Source: Zunongwangia endophytica (GTDB taxonomy: Bacteria > Bacteroidota > Bacteroidia > Flavobacteriales > Flavobacteriaceae). From it: 64,000 nt of DNA. The stretch covers positions 2,549,501 through 2,613,500 of the forward strand of contig NZ_JAUFPZ010000002.1 in NCBI RefSeq assembly GCF_030409505.1, read 5' to 3'. Under the pieces are notes generated by a model. That model saw only the letters and a program-made list of their open reading frames with translations. It was not told the DNA's origin and did no database searches. Every line of letters begins with the position of its first letter. Position 1 is the stretch's first letter. Both the position numbers and the translations under genes were made by a program. Of this stretch, positions 11,001-18,845 are shown piece after piece.

Positions 11001-11175
11001 CATCAAAATCGGTAGAAGTTCCATTGGAAGTACCTTTTTCTACTACGGTAACACCTGGCAATGGCATCCCGGTTTCGGCTTCTGTGATGGTACCGCTAAC
11101 TTGCTGATTCTGTGCTACAGCAAATTGATAAAGTCCCATAACAAGCAGAACTGAAAACATAATTTTCTTCACCAT
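8083..11175 (-). CDS. SusC/RagA-like TonB-dependent outer-membrane transporter
   Basis: The protein has 1030 residues. A signal peptide (to about residue 21) is followed by a carboxypeptidase-regulatory-like beta domain (VSGTITEAETGMPLPGVTV). The TonB plug follows, with NSLQGKVAGLNV and IRGISSVGGNNQPLYVLDG, and then the 22-strand barrel ending in aromatic-rich strands (LNLNVKF). It imports oligosaccharides across the outer membrane using TonB energy. No N-terminal STN domain is present, so anti-sigma signalling by this protein is not expected. Its promoter should lie in the 215 bp upstream, which carry several palindromes. Plug and barrel lengths are normal for the family. Confidence 0.96.
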   Translation of the reverse strand: MVKKIMFSVLLVMGLYQFAVAQNQQVSGTITEAETGMPLPGVTVVEKGTSNGTSTDFDGVYTLSVSDNATLVFSMVGYETREVSVTSGELNLELATDTEALDEVVVTALGIKRSEKALGYALTEVGGDELAEVKQVNAINSLQGKVAGLNVSGAATGPAGTSNVLIRGISSVGGNNQPLYVLDGIPIDNTNLGSAGQYGGSDFGDGISSINPDDIESISVLKGGAAAALYGSRASNGVILINTKSGRGQQGFGVQYSGSVLFETVMDDIYDFQKQYGQGINGVAPETSQEALTAGMQAWGGRLDGSDVVQFDGVERPYTNQGNNLDRFYETAHTITNTVAITKAGEGYNLRFSATDMSNEDVTPNSGMNRKSFSLNGGLLLAEKLTLDVSGKYILEDVKNRPRLSDSPGNASFTTVLSPANINIEDYKPWINDDLTENRISSSTYHQNPYWSAYEFSNNSLKNRFIGSSTIRFDITDWMYALGRAGLDQYTARITTVEPFGTAYNPLGAMTENTYISKVVDADVMLGFSKSFGDFNSEIILGANSNDRKFETTTLNGREFVIPGLVDINNVTNKNYDYIYSQNKINSLYFTAEFSYNDYLFLNVTGRKDWFSTLSLAGKSSSNSYFYPSFNSSFVFSDALDMPEFITFGKLRAGYSDIGGGAQDPYQLSLVYGIFDTYNGKGSSVPLGRITNDRLPNQELKPFSKQEYELGLNLKMFNSRIGVDFAYYFNKTTDDIVPISLSNSSGYSSAFVNIGELTNKGVELLLTGSPIKNENFTWNVSYNLGYNKNEVVKTDDDDNPLFPDSAQATNVSSGAIVGEPFGAIYGTSYIRDDQGRIQYDSNGTPTTGPRKILGNGVAPWTMGLTNNFRYKNWNLSFLIDAKFGADIYSGTSAFANYYGASKNTLVGREDGIAVQGFDASGADFSTTIAPGNVDSYYKKLYEIAEEHIQSADFIKFREFSLGYSLPSDLIKDTFINSANISVIGRNLFFIKRETENIDPESSFNSRGARGLERFGLPTSRSYGLNLNVKF

Positions 11176-11314
11176 ACTTGTAATTTAATTTTAGTTAGTA
11201 CATGTTATAAATCAACCCTAAAGTTGCTAAATTTATCTTAAATGTTAGGAATTAGTTAAGCTTTTGAAAAAAAAATCGACGGACGACGTAGCTGAATAGA
11301 TAAACAACTTATAT

Positions 11315-11353
11315 CGAAAAATCGTTTTCGTTTAAATTTTTAATTAAAAATTT
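11315..11353. promoter_or_regulatory. Palindromes upstream of susC (possible operator)
   Basis: Two inverted repeats lie in the susC leader. One is CGAAAA-ATCG-TTTTCG (11315-11330). The other is a perfect 20-bp AT-rich palindrome at 11334-11353, centred on TTAATTAA. The first has the look of a dimeric-repressor site. No bound regulator can be named from the sequence, and a role as mRNA structure is equally possible. Confidence 0.35.
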
Positions 11354-11372
11354 AATTAAATAAAGACTATTC

Positions 11373-11390
11373 TTAATCTTTTTAGATTAA
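11373..11390 (-). terminator. Hairpin directly after the GH92 stop codon
   Basis: TTAATCT-TTTT-AGATTAA forms a perfect 7-bp stem with a 4-base loop, starting at the base after the TAG stop of the GH92 gene. The stem is AT-rich and no long T tract follows on the minus strand, so it would be a weak terminator or an RNA 3'-end stabiliser. It separates the upstream glycosidase genes from susC. Confidence 0.4.
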
Positions 11391-13634
11391 CTACTGATTA
11401 AAATATATTTTTTTAGGGAAGTTTGATATAGGAAATTCTGATAATGGCTTCTTAACAAAGTTTTCGTCTATTTTCAATTTGAAGGTATCTTTTCCTTCAC
11501 TTTTATTTTCAATCATCAAGGTTTTGTTTGGATATATATCCTGATCTAAATGAAGCGTAATTTTATCGAATGTTGGAGTTACAAAAGTATAAACAGGTTC
11601 AGCCGGAGTAATAGGGTAAATCCCCATCATAGAATATATAATCCATGCGCTCATCGTCCCGGTATCATCATTCCCTGGAATACCACCGGGAGTATTTTTC
11701 CAGTATTTATTGATTAGCTGATGGATTCTCTGCGAAGCTTTATATTCTTTACCAGATATAAAATTATAAAGATATCCGTAAGCAAAGTCGGGTTCGTTAG
11801 CCATATCGAACTGGTCTTTGGCAAATAAATCGTCCAATTTAGACTCAAATTGGGCATTTCCGCCCATTAATTTTTTTAAGCCATCGATATCATGCGGTAC
11901 CATAAATAAATACTGCCACGCATTACCTTCTATATACCCCGGGTTTTTGGCAAAATTAGCACCTGCTAAAGGATCGAAATCTTTATACCAACTGCCATTA
12001 CTATTTTTAGGTTGTAAAAATGCCGTCTTGGGATTATATAACTTTTTATAGCCTTCTGAACGTTTTAAAAACGTTTTATAATCTTTCTTCTTCCCTAAGT
12101 TTTTAGCTAATTGCGCAATAGCATAATCTGCAATATTATATTCCTGAGTAGTAGACACCGGCCCTTCAACATCTGTATCTACGCCAATATATCCGTTTTC
12201 AATATATTCTTTTAAGCCAGGTCGTAATGGATTTTCAGTAGTATCTAAAGCACTTTTTAGCATCGCTTCGTAGGCTTTTTCAATATCAAAATCGGTTAAT
12301 CCTCGTAAATAAGTATCAGCTAAAACTACAGCAGCAGGATCGCCTACCATTGTGAAAGTTTCGGTTGAATTCAATTCCCATTTTGGCAACCATCCATTTT
12401 CGTCATACATTTCTAACATCGATCTTACCATATCCAATTGTTCTTTAGGATATAGCAAACTCATAAGCTGATGATAATTTCGATAGGTATCCCACAATGA
12501 AAATGTGGTATATCGTGTATTTTCAGTTTTACCAATTTTTCCGGTGGCAATTTCTGGATATTCACCGTTAACATCATTCAGAATATTAGGATGGATTTGG
12601 GTATGATATAAAGCGGTATAAAAAATCGTTTTCTCATCATTGGTTCCGCCTTCCACTTCAGCTACCTGCAATTTCTTTTTCCAGGCATTTTTAGTTTCCG
12701 CTAAAATTTCTTCAAAAGATGCATTGCTAACTTCTCTCTCTAAGTTTTCACGAGCATTTTCAATACTTACGTAAGAAACTCCAATTTTAACTTCAACTTG
12801 TTCTGGTTGTTTAAAATCGTAAGTCATATAAGCACCAATACTATCACCAATAACTTCTCTGGTAAAACCTTCTTTAATCCTGGTTTTTCCATTGTACGTC
12901 ATCCACTGTGCTTCTTCACCTTCGTATTTATATGGGGTTTTCCAAACTCCAAAGTCATCGGCCGGTTTAGAGAATTTTGCTATAAAATAAACCGGATAAG
13001 CAGCTTCCGCATTATTGTAACAGAAACTCCCAACCATGCGCATTCCTTCAATTTCTGTTGAAGAAATTACATGAACCATGGCTCCTTGCTCGTTGGTTAA
13101 GCCTAAACCTAAATTCAGCAATATGTTTGATTTCCCTGCCGGAAATGAATATCGTGTAAGCCCCGCTCTAGTGCTTGCAGTAGCTTCAGCCTTTATATTG
13201 TACTTATCTAATTTTGCGGAGTAATATCCTGCTTCGGCTGTTTCTTCAGAATACTTCGTTCCGTAATCGATATGGTTTGTTTTTAGCTCGCCGGTGGTAG
13301 GCATAGTAATAATTACGCCAAGATCGGGACAGCCGACTCCGCTCATATTCACATGAGAAAATCCGGTTAAAAACTGATTTTGATGAACGTACGGATTCGA
13401 TAACCACTGACTATCTTTTTCCAGCGGATTCAGATCTATTCTCCCCGCCACATTAAAAGGCGATACACTTGCCATTCCTCTTGGTGCAATAGCTCCTGGA
13501 TTGGTTGCGCCGTAATTTGAAGTTCCTATAAATGGATTTACGTACGGAAGCGGATCAAAATTAGTTTGCGCTGAGATCTGAACGCTAATACATACGATTA
13601 CTGCTGAAAAAATATTTTTTACTGAAAACATCAA
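11391..13634 (-). CDS. GH92 alpha-mannosidase (divergent member)
   Basis: This 747-residue exported protein has a signal peptide ending near ISAQ and then the GH92 opening VNPFIGTSNYG. The family blocks YIEGNAWQYLF and PGNDDTGTMSAW are present. GH92 enzymes are calcium-dependent exo-alpha-mannosidases that invert the anomeric centre. Compared with the other two GH92 proteins here it lacks the HGNEPSHH segment (it has MANEPDFAYGYLY) and has GNDDTGTMS instead of GNEDxGQMS. This suggests a different linkage specificity. It has a plain signal peptide, whereas the other two are lipoproteins. The gene follows GH20 by 6 bp. Confidence 0.93.
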   Translation of the reverse strand: MMFSVKNIFSAVIVCISVQISAQTNFDPLPYVNPFIGTSNYGATNPGAIAPRGMASVSPFNVAGRIDLNPLEKDSQWLSNPYVHQNQFLTGFSHVNMSGVGCPDLGVIITMPTTGELKTNHIDYGTKYSEETAEAGYYSAKLDKYNIKAEATASTRAGLTRYSFPAGKSNILLNLGLGLTNEQGAMVHVISSTEIEGMRMVGSFCYNNAEAAYPVYFIAKFSKPADDFGVWKTPYKYEGEEAQWMTYNGKTRIKEGFTREVIGDSIGAYMTYDFKQPEQVEVKIGVSYVSIENARENLEREVSNASFEEILAETKNAWKKKLQVAEVEGGTNDEKTIFYTALYHTQIHPNILNDVNGEYPEIATGKIGKTENTRYTTFSLWDTYRNYHQLMSLLYPKEQLDMVRSMLEMYDENGWLPKWELNSTETFTMVGDPAAVVLADTYLRGLTDFDIEKAYEAMLKSALDTTENPLRPGLKEYIENGYIGVDTDVEGPVSTTQEYNIADYAIAQLAKNLGKKKDYKTFLKRSEGYKKLYNPKTAFLQPKNSNGSWYKDFDPLAGANFAKNPGYIEGNAWQYLFMVPHDIDGLKKLMGGNAQFESKLDDLFAKDQFDMANEPDFAYGYLYNFISGKEYKASQRIHQLINKYWKNTPGGIPGNDDTGTMSAWIIYSMMGIYPITPAEPVYTFVTPTFDKITLHLDQDIYPNKTLMIENKSEGKDTFKLKIDENFVKKPLSEFPISNFPKKIYFNQ

Positions 13635-13640
13635 CTCTAT

Positions 13641-15968
13641 TTATTTTACTTTTATTTCATCTAAAAACAACCAGGCGCCGCCTCCCTTCGGAGTTTTTGC
13701 TAATGGTTCTATAGAAACCCGAACAAACTGAATGTCTTGTTGCGTTTCAAAATTCATCTTGAAATTCTCGATTTTCGCGCCTGGATTAGCCTGATACTTT
13801 CGATTTACCAAAGCTACTTCTTTAAAAGACTTTCCGTCTTTAGAAATTTCAACTTTTAATTGCTGCGGAAAATAAATCCCGGTGCCCTGCTCTTCTAAAC
13901 TTCCAACAACCACTTCACTTACTTCTGTTGATTGCTCTAAATCGATAGTTACAATTGCTGGACGATTAATCCATCCCTGCCAACGACCGTCTTTAAAATA
14001 TTTACTACCTCTTAATACATTTACCAATGCCGTTTCTCCCGATGAAGCATAACTTTTACTATACTCATATTTGTAAGTCACCGGTTTTGCTACTGCTTTA
14101 TGGAATTCAAAAGTTTTATCCAGAGTAGCTCCCATAATTTCACCGTCCTTAAAAACTGCAGCTTTTATATTAGTATCGTCGCCAACAATTATTTCTTCTT
14201 TATATAATTCTGAATTCGCCGTTAAATCCTCCTCGTTTAAAGCATATCGAATTTCGGTATCTGGGAATTCAGATTTTAACCGAATTGTTATTTCTCCGGT
14301 TTCAAGATCAATCTCAGATTCTGGTTGAATAGCATAAGCGCTTTTTGCATAATTGATATCCATGATCTCAAAACGCTGCATCATTTTTCGGATTCTCACT
14401 GAAAAATCTTCCCAGTTTAATTTTTCTTCAGGACTCCAAACCACTTCTGCTAAAGCTGCCAATCTTGGAAACAACATATATTCTGAATGTGATGAAGTTG
14501 CCACATGTTCTGACCATAAATTCGCTTGTCCTCCCAACACATGTTTTTTCTGCTCGACACTCATAGAATCTAAAACCGGTCGAAATTCATAAACTTGATG
14601 CAATGGTAAAAAGGCATTAAAAGCTACCGGCTCGTGATCTGGGCTTCCCTGATAATAATCAAAATATAAATGGCTGGTAGGCGTCATGATCACATCGTGG
14701 CCTGCCGCGGTGGCCTCCCATCCGCCTTCAAAACCTCTCCAACTCATCACGGTAGCTTCTTCTGGTAAACCGCCTTCTAAAATCTCGTCCCAACCAATAA
14801 GTGTTCTGCTATTTTTATTTAAAAACTTCTCGATACGTTTCATAAAATAGCTTTGCAGCTCTCCGGTATCAGCGAGATTTTCTTCTTTAATTCGGCGTTG
14901 ACAGTCAGGACAGGTTTCCCAATTTGTTTTGGTTGCTTCGTCGCCTCCCACATGAATATATTCTCCGGGAAATAATTGCATCACCTCGGTTAATACATCT
15001 TCCAGAAAATCGAAAGTAGATTCTTTACCGGCACAATAAATACTGGTAATTGGCCAAACTCCTCCCGAAGGCACTGCAATTGGTTCTTCTGTACACGATA
15101 ACCATGGGTACGCTGCAATTGCACTCATTACGTGTGCCGGCATTTCGATCTCTGGAATTACACGGATTCCTTTTTCCTGCGTGTAAGCTACAATCTCTTT
15201 AATATCTTCCTGAGTATAAAAACCTCCATAAGTAGCTTCTTCCTCTGGATCGTTCTTAATTCTGGCATTCCAGTTTTTATTTTCCTGATCGACTCTAAAA
15301 CCACCAACTTCAGTTAATTTTGGATATTTTTTGATTTCAATTCTCCAACCCTGATCGTCTACTAAATGAAAATGAAACGTATTCAGTTTTAAAAAAGCGA
15401 GACGGTCGATATGCTTTTTTATATATTCTTTTTCGAAAAAGTGTCTGGAAACATCTAACATATTCCCACGATACGAATACTGCGGTGCATCGCTAATTTC
15501 AATATTTGGAATATACCAATCGATATTGGACGTTTTTGACGCACTTTCTATTTCCTTAGGAAGTAATTGTCGAATCGTTTCTAATCCATACACGAAGCCT
15601 ATTTTAGAACTGGCTTCTAAAATCACATTTTCTGAAGTCACTTTAAGCTCGTAAGCTTCTTTAGCGATTTCTGAATTGATTTTTAGCTGAATACTATTTT
15701 CTGAAACTGCTTTTGCTGAAGTTTCCATCTCAAATCCGGCAGCTTTTTTAAAAAGATCATTTAAAATTGACGAAACCGAAGCTAAACTGTCCTGCGGAAT
15801 GATGATTTTAGTGCTTTCAGTAATTTCAAAACTCCCCTCATTGAGTTTTAAAGATTTTGGCTGCGGAATTAGCACTAAATCGTCTTCTGTAAATGAAGGA
15901 TTTTCCTTTTCAGTACAACCAATTGTTGAAAGCGCTATAAAAAGAAGTAAAATTTTAAACAATTTCAT
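13641..15968 (-). CDS. GH20 beta-N-acetylhexosaminidase, lipoprotein
   Basis: This 775-residue lipoprotein (lipobox TIGC) has a GH20b N-terminal domain (residues 30-160). The GH20 barrel follows, starting with YSYRGNMLDVSRHFF. The catalytic Asp-Glu pair is in HVGGDEATKTNW (D343/E344), and HFHLVDDQGWR and LWSEHVAT are conserved blocks. After about residue 560 come a chitobiase-like C-terminal domain and a discoidin-type module ending in LDEIKVK. GH20 enzymes remove terminal beta-GlcNAc or GalNAc by substrate-assisted catalysis. Between two GH92 genes this fits removal of antennary GlcNAc from N-glycans. Confidence 0.95.
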   Translation of the reverse strand: MKLFKILLLFIALSTIGCTEKENPSFTEDDLVLIPQPKSLKLNEGSFEITESTKIIIPQDSLASVSSILNDLFKKAAGFEMETSAKAVSENSIQLKINSEIAKEAYELKVTSENVILEASSKIGFVYGLETIRQLLPKEIESASKTSNIDWYIPNIEISDAPQYSYRGNMLDVSRHFFEKEYIKKHIDRLAFLKLNTFHFHLVDDQGWRIEIKKYPKLTEVGGFRVDQENKNWNARIKNDPEEEATYGGFYTQEDIKEIVAYTQEKGIRVIPEIEMPAHVMSAIAAYPWLSCTEEPIAVPSGGVWPITSIYCAGKESTFDFLEDVLTEVMQLFPGEYIHVGGDEATKTNWETCPDCQRRIKEENLADTGELQSYFMKRIEKFLNKNSRTLIGWDEILEGGLPEEATVMSWRGFEGGWEATAAGHDVIMTPTSHLYFDYYQGSPDHEPVAFNAFLPLHQVYEFRPVLDSMSVEQKKHVLGGQANLWSEHVATSSHSEYMLFPRLAALAEVVWSPEEKLNWEDFSVRIRKMMQRFEIMDINYAKSAYAIQPESEIDLETGEITIRLKSEFPDTEIRYALNEEDLTANSELYKEEIIVGDDTNIKAAVFKDGEIMGATLDKTFEFHKAVAKPVTYKYEYSKSYASSGETALVNVLRGSKYFKDGRWQGWINRPAIVTIDLEQSTEVSEVVVGSLEEQGTGIYFPQQLKVEISKDGKSFKEVALVNRKYQANPGAKIENFKMNFETQQDIQFVRVSIEPLAKTPKGGGAWLFLDEIKVK

Positions 15969-16014
15969 GTAATCTTGATTTAGAAAATAAAATGATATCC
16001 AGATTTATCGAACA

Positions 16015-18264
16015 TTAATAAATGGTATTCGGCTGCGGCGTTTCTAAAACTTTATTCACCGGTTCACTGCTCATCTCGAATAATAATTCACCACCAGCCA
16101 TAATTTCTTTATGGGTGATATAAGCACGATCTAACTCTTTTCCGTTTAATTTCACCTTTGCGACAAACTGATTTTCTTCAGCGAAATTGGACGTTTTTAT
16201 ACTGAAATTTCCTCCATTTGCCAATTTGATTTCAGCCGATTCAAATAAAGGAGCTCCCAACATGTAAACGCCCTGAGCGGGATTCACAGGATAAAACCCC
16301 ATTGAACTAAATATAAACCAAGACGACATTTGTCCGCAATCTTCATTACCGCAATGCCCATTAGGTTCATTTTTATATTGCTCGGTCATAATTTTGCGCA
16401 CCAGTTTTTGCGTTTCCGAAGCTTTGCCTACATAATCATATAAATATGCAACATGATGACTCGGCTCGTTACCATGAGCGTACTGGCCAATCATTCCCGT
16501 GCTAAAAATGGGTAAATTTTCATCTTCCTTTGGAAACCAGCTAAACATCGAATCCAACTTTTGGGTAAAACGTTCTTTACCTCCTGTTTTTTCGATCAAA
16601 CCTGGAATATCCTGTGGCACAAAAAAGTTGTACTGCCAGGCATTACTTTCACTGTAATACATGGAATAATCTTTACTCTGAAAATCAGGTAAAAATTCAC
16701 CATTTTCGTCTTTTGGTCTAAAGAAAGTAGTTTTGGTATCGAAAGTATTTTTCCAGTTTTCTGAACGTTTTAGGAAATATTGATAATCTTCTTCTTTGCC
16801 CAAATCTTTTGCAAACATGGCAATACACCAGTCGTCGTATGCATATTCCAGCGTTTTAGAAACACTCCAATCGCCTTCTTCATCTTCTGCCGGCACATAT
16901 CCTTTTTCAGCAAAAACATCTATTTTTCTCGTATTGGTCATTGCGCTGGCTTTGCAAGCTTCATAAGCCAATTCAGTATCAAAATCAAAACCTTTAAAAT
17001 AAGCATCTACAATTACGGGAACCGAGTGATATCCCAACATCATATTAGTTTCGTTTCCTTGCATCGACCAAACCGGAAGCAATCCTGTTTCGTTATAATG
17101 CGCTAACATCGATTTTATAAAATCAGGGACTTTTTCCTGCTGAATAATAGTAAAAAGTGGATGCGCTGCTCTAAACGTATCCCAAAGTGAAAAGGTATCA
17201 TAACGCTTAAATCCGCTTGCATTTTCAATACTATCGTTAGCTCCTTTGTAATTTCCGTTAGGATCGCTTAGCAAGGTAGGCGCCAACATCGATTGATACA
17301 TCATCGTATAAAACACCGATTTTTGATCTTTTTTCGGAGTTTTTATTTTTATTTTCTGAAGTTCACTTTCCCAAATTTCGTCTGCATTTTTACGATAGTT
17401 ATCAAAATTGAAATCTTTAGCTTCAGTGTCTAAACTTGTATAAGCGCCTTTAATATTTGCTGAAGACACGCCGGTTTTCACTATAATTTGTTCTTCAGAA
17501 GTGGTTTTGTAATTCAGAATAATCTTTGTGTTTTTCGCAGTAATTTCTTTTGCTGAAATAACCTCATCATCTTCCAGAATTTCGAACTCCTGAAAAGGTT
17601 TAGAAAACTTCATCACAAAATACACTCGCTGATCTTTTGCCCAACCGGTAGACTTTCGATAGCCTTCGATAACCGAATCGTTTATTACTTTAATATGCGT
17701 ATCGGTTGCTTTATCCCAATTTAAAGCATATCCTAAATCCACATGAATTTGCGACAAAGAATCTTTGGGAAAGGTGAATCGCTGGATTCCGGTTCTTGGC
17801 GTTGCGGTAAGCTCCGCTTTAATATCATAATCTAAAAGTTGCACCGAATAATATCCCGGCGAAGCTTCTTCCTGCTCATGACTAAATTTAGAAAAAGGTT
17901 TATAATTGTTATCTGCAATACGTTCTGAAAAACGGCTGTTGGTTGGCATCACCAAAATATCGTACAAATCGCCAGCGCCCGTTCCCGTTAAATGCATATG
18001 TGAAAAACCACTAATAATAGAATCCTGGTAAAAATATCCAGCAATACGATCCCAACCACCAATCCCGATATCGGGACTTAGCTGTACCATTCCGTATGGC
18101 GTAGTTGCGCCGGGATACGTATTCCCCGGCCCATCGGTGCCGATAAATGGATTTACAAACTGCGTTAAATTTTCTTGAGTGTCTGTAATAATTTCTGTTT
18201 CCTCCCCTGTCTTACAGGAAAAAATCATTATTAAAACAGCGATTCCTAAGAATTTTAATTTCAT
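16015..18264 (-). CDS. GH92 alpha-mannosidase, lipoprotein
   Basis: The protein has 749 residues with a lipobox (IFSC), the opening VNPFIGTDGPGNTYPGATTP, and the full family signatures YSESNAWQYNF, HGNEPSHHVAYLY and GNEDCGQMSSW. The HGNEPSHH segment is shared with the GH92 at 23965-26223, and in this family that region shapes the +1 mannose site. It is the first gene after the 581-bp repeat-rich gap, so it probably has its own promoter. The predicted location is the periplasm or outer membrane. Specificity among alpha-1,2, 1,3 and 1,6 bonds is not readable with certainty. Confidence 0.95.
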   Translation of the reverse strand: MKLKFLGIAVLIMIFSCKTGEETEIITDTQENLTQFVNPFIGTDGPGNTYPGATTPYGMVQLSPDIGIGGWDRIAGYFYQDSIISGFSHMHLTGTGAGDLYDILVMPTNSRFSERIADNNYKPFSKFSHEQEEASPGYYSVQLLDYDIKAELTATPRTGIQRFTFPKDSLSQIHVDLGYALNWDKATDTHIKVINDSVIEGYRKSTGWAKDQRVYFVMKFSKPFQEFEILEDDEVISAKEITAKNTKIILNYKTTSEEQIIVKTGVSSANIKGAYTSLDTEAKDFNFDNYRKNADEIWESELQKIKIKTPKKDQKSVFYTMMYQSMLAPTLLSDPNGNYKGANDSIENASGFKRYDTFSLWDTFRAAHPLFTIIQQEKVPDFIKSMLAHYNETGLLPVWSMQGNETNMMLGYHSVPVIVDAYFKGFDFDTELAYEACKASAMTNTRKIDVFAEKGYVPAEDEEGDWSVSKTLEYAYDDWCIAMFAKDLGKEEDYQYFLKRSENWKNTFDTKTTFFRPKDENGEFLPDFQSKDYSMYYSESNAWQYNFFVPQDIPGLIEKTGGKERFTQKLDSMFSWFPKEDENLPIFSTGMIGQYAHGNEPSHHVAYLYDYVGKASETQKLVRKIMTEQYKNEPNGHCGNEDCGQMSSWFIFSSMGFYPVNPAQGVYMLGAPLFESAEIKLANGGNFSIKTSNFAEENQFVAKVKLNGKELDRAYITHKEIMAGGELLFEMSSEPVNKVLETPQPNTIY

Positions 18265-18277
18265 TTTTTTTGGATTT

Positions 18278-18309
18278 AGCTGTTCGCTTTCAGCAATTAG
18301 CCATCAGCT
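18278..18309. repeat. Short period-7 tandem array
   Basis: On the minus strand the units read GCTGATG, GCTAATT, GCTGAAA, GCGAACA, GCT, giving a degenerate 7-bp period bounded by AGCT at both ends. Similar AGCTGAT-type arrays are common between flavobacterial genes, in my recollection. Confidence 0.55.
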
Positions 18310-18381
18310 TTTTTCTGGTTTCAACATTCAATATTTAAGAATCTAGCAAACATTTTACTTCAAGATGCCAATTGTGATGAG

Positions 18382-18402
18382 ATCCCGAATCAAGCCCGGG
18401 AT
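18382..18402. repeat. REP-like palindromic unit (ATCCCG...CGGGAT)
   Basis: ATCCCG (18382-18387) and CGGGAT (18397-18402) flank a 9-base loop AATCAAGCC, followed by GACGG. This resembles the short GATCCCG-type palindromes scattered in many bacterial genomes. Only one copy is visible in this window. Confidence 0.5.
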
Positions 18403-18619
18403 GACGGCTGTTTTGATTCAATTAATTGATTATCAACTTAACGTATTTCCAAAATTAACATATAGTCTAATTTCTCAATTCTCGGTTCTCAAAGCGCAGC
18501 GATCTCATATTTAAATTCTAACAATAGAGTAAGCTTCCTTTCTTTTTTCCATATGCATTCCTCTTCCTACGGTCGTCGGATGCAATAAAAAGAAACAAAA
18601 AAGTCTAGGCTTACAAATC

Positions 18620-18720
18620 TTGAACTAAATTTATCGCTCGATCCCTAAATTTCAGAAACTCGACTACGTCTCAAACAGCCTGAAATTTTACGGGATTTTC
18701 GCTTCAAATTTGACGTTCAA
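18620..18720. repeat. Approximately 100-bp imperfect inverted repeat
   Basis: Matching arms nest symmetrically. TTGAAC (18620) pairs with GTTCAA (18715), AAATTT (18627) with AAATTT (18706), and ATCCC (18641) with GGGAT (18692). AAATTTCAG (18647-18655) pairs with CTGAAATTT (18680-18688). The central loop contains GACTACGTCTC. Transcribed RNA would fold into one long interrupted hairpin. No coding frame explains it. It may be a non-autonomous mobile or REP-type element. Confidence 0.6.
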
Positions 18721-18845
18721 TTTCTGATAGGCCATTTTTCAAATGAATCAAAATTCAGCATTCAAAATTTAAAATAATAGATTTTGATTCCTGCGTCTTG
18801 TCTCTCTTTTCTCTATTCTATTCTCTAAAATCTAGACTCTAACTT

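Larger units (their letters stand above)
18265..18845. other. 581-bp gene-free gap made of repeat-like DNA
   Basis: No credible gene is present. The stretch contains a period-7 array (18278-18309), a GATCCCG...CGGGAT palindromic unit (18382-18402), and a block that recurs in inverted form at 41654-41676 (18493-18522). It also holds a roughly 100-bp imperfect inverted repeat (18620-18720) and a pyrimidine-rich tail before 18845. It interrupts an otherwise tightly packed PUL. It looks like an accretion site for dispersed intergenic elements. Confidence 0.7.

Noticed and set aside
18265..18845. Degraded insertion sequence or transposase in the PUL gap
   Set aside because: No transposase-like frame was found in either strand; only short repeat elements are visible.
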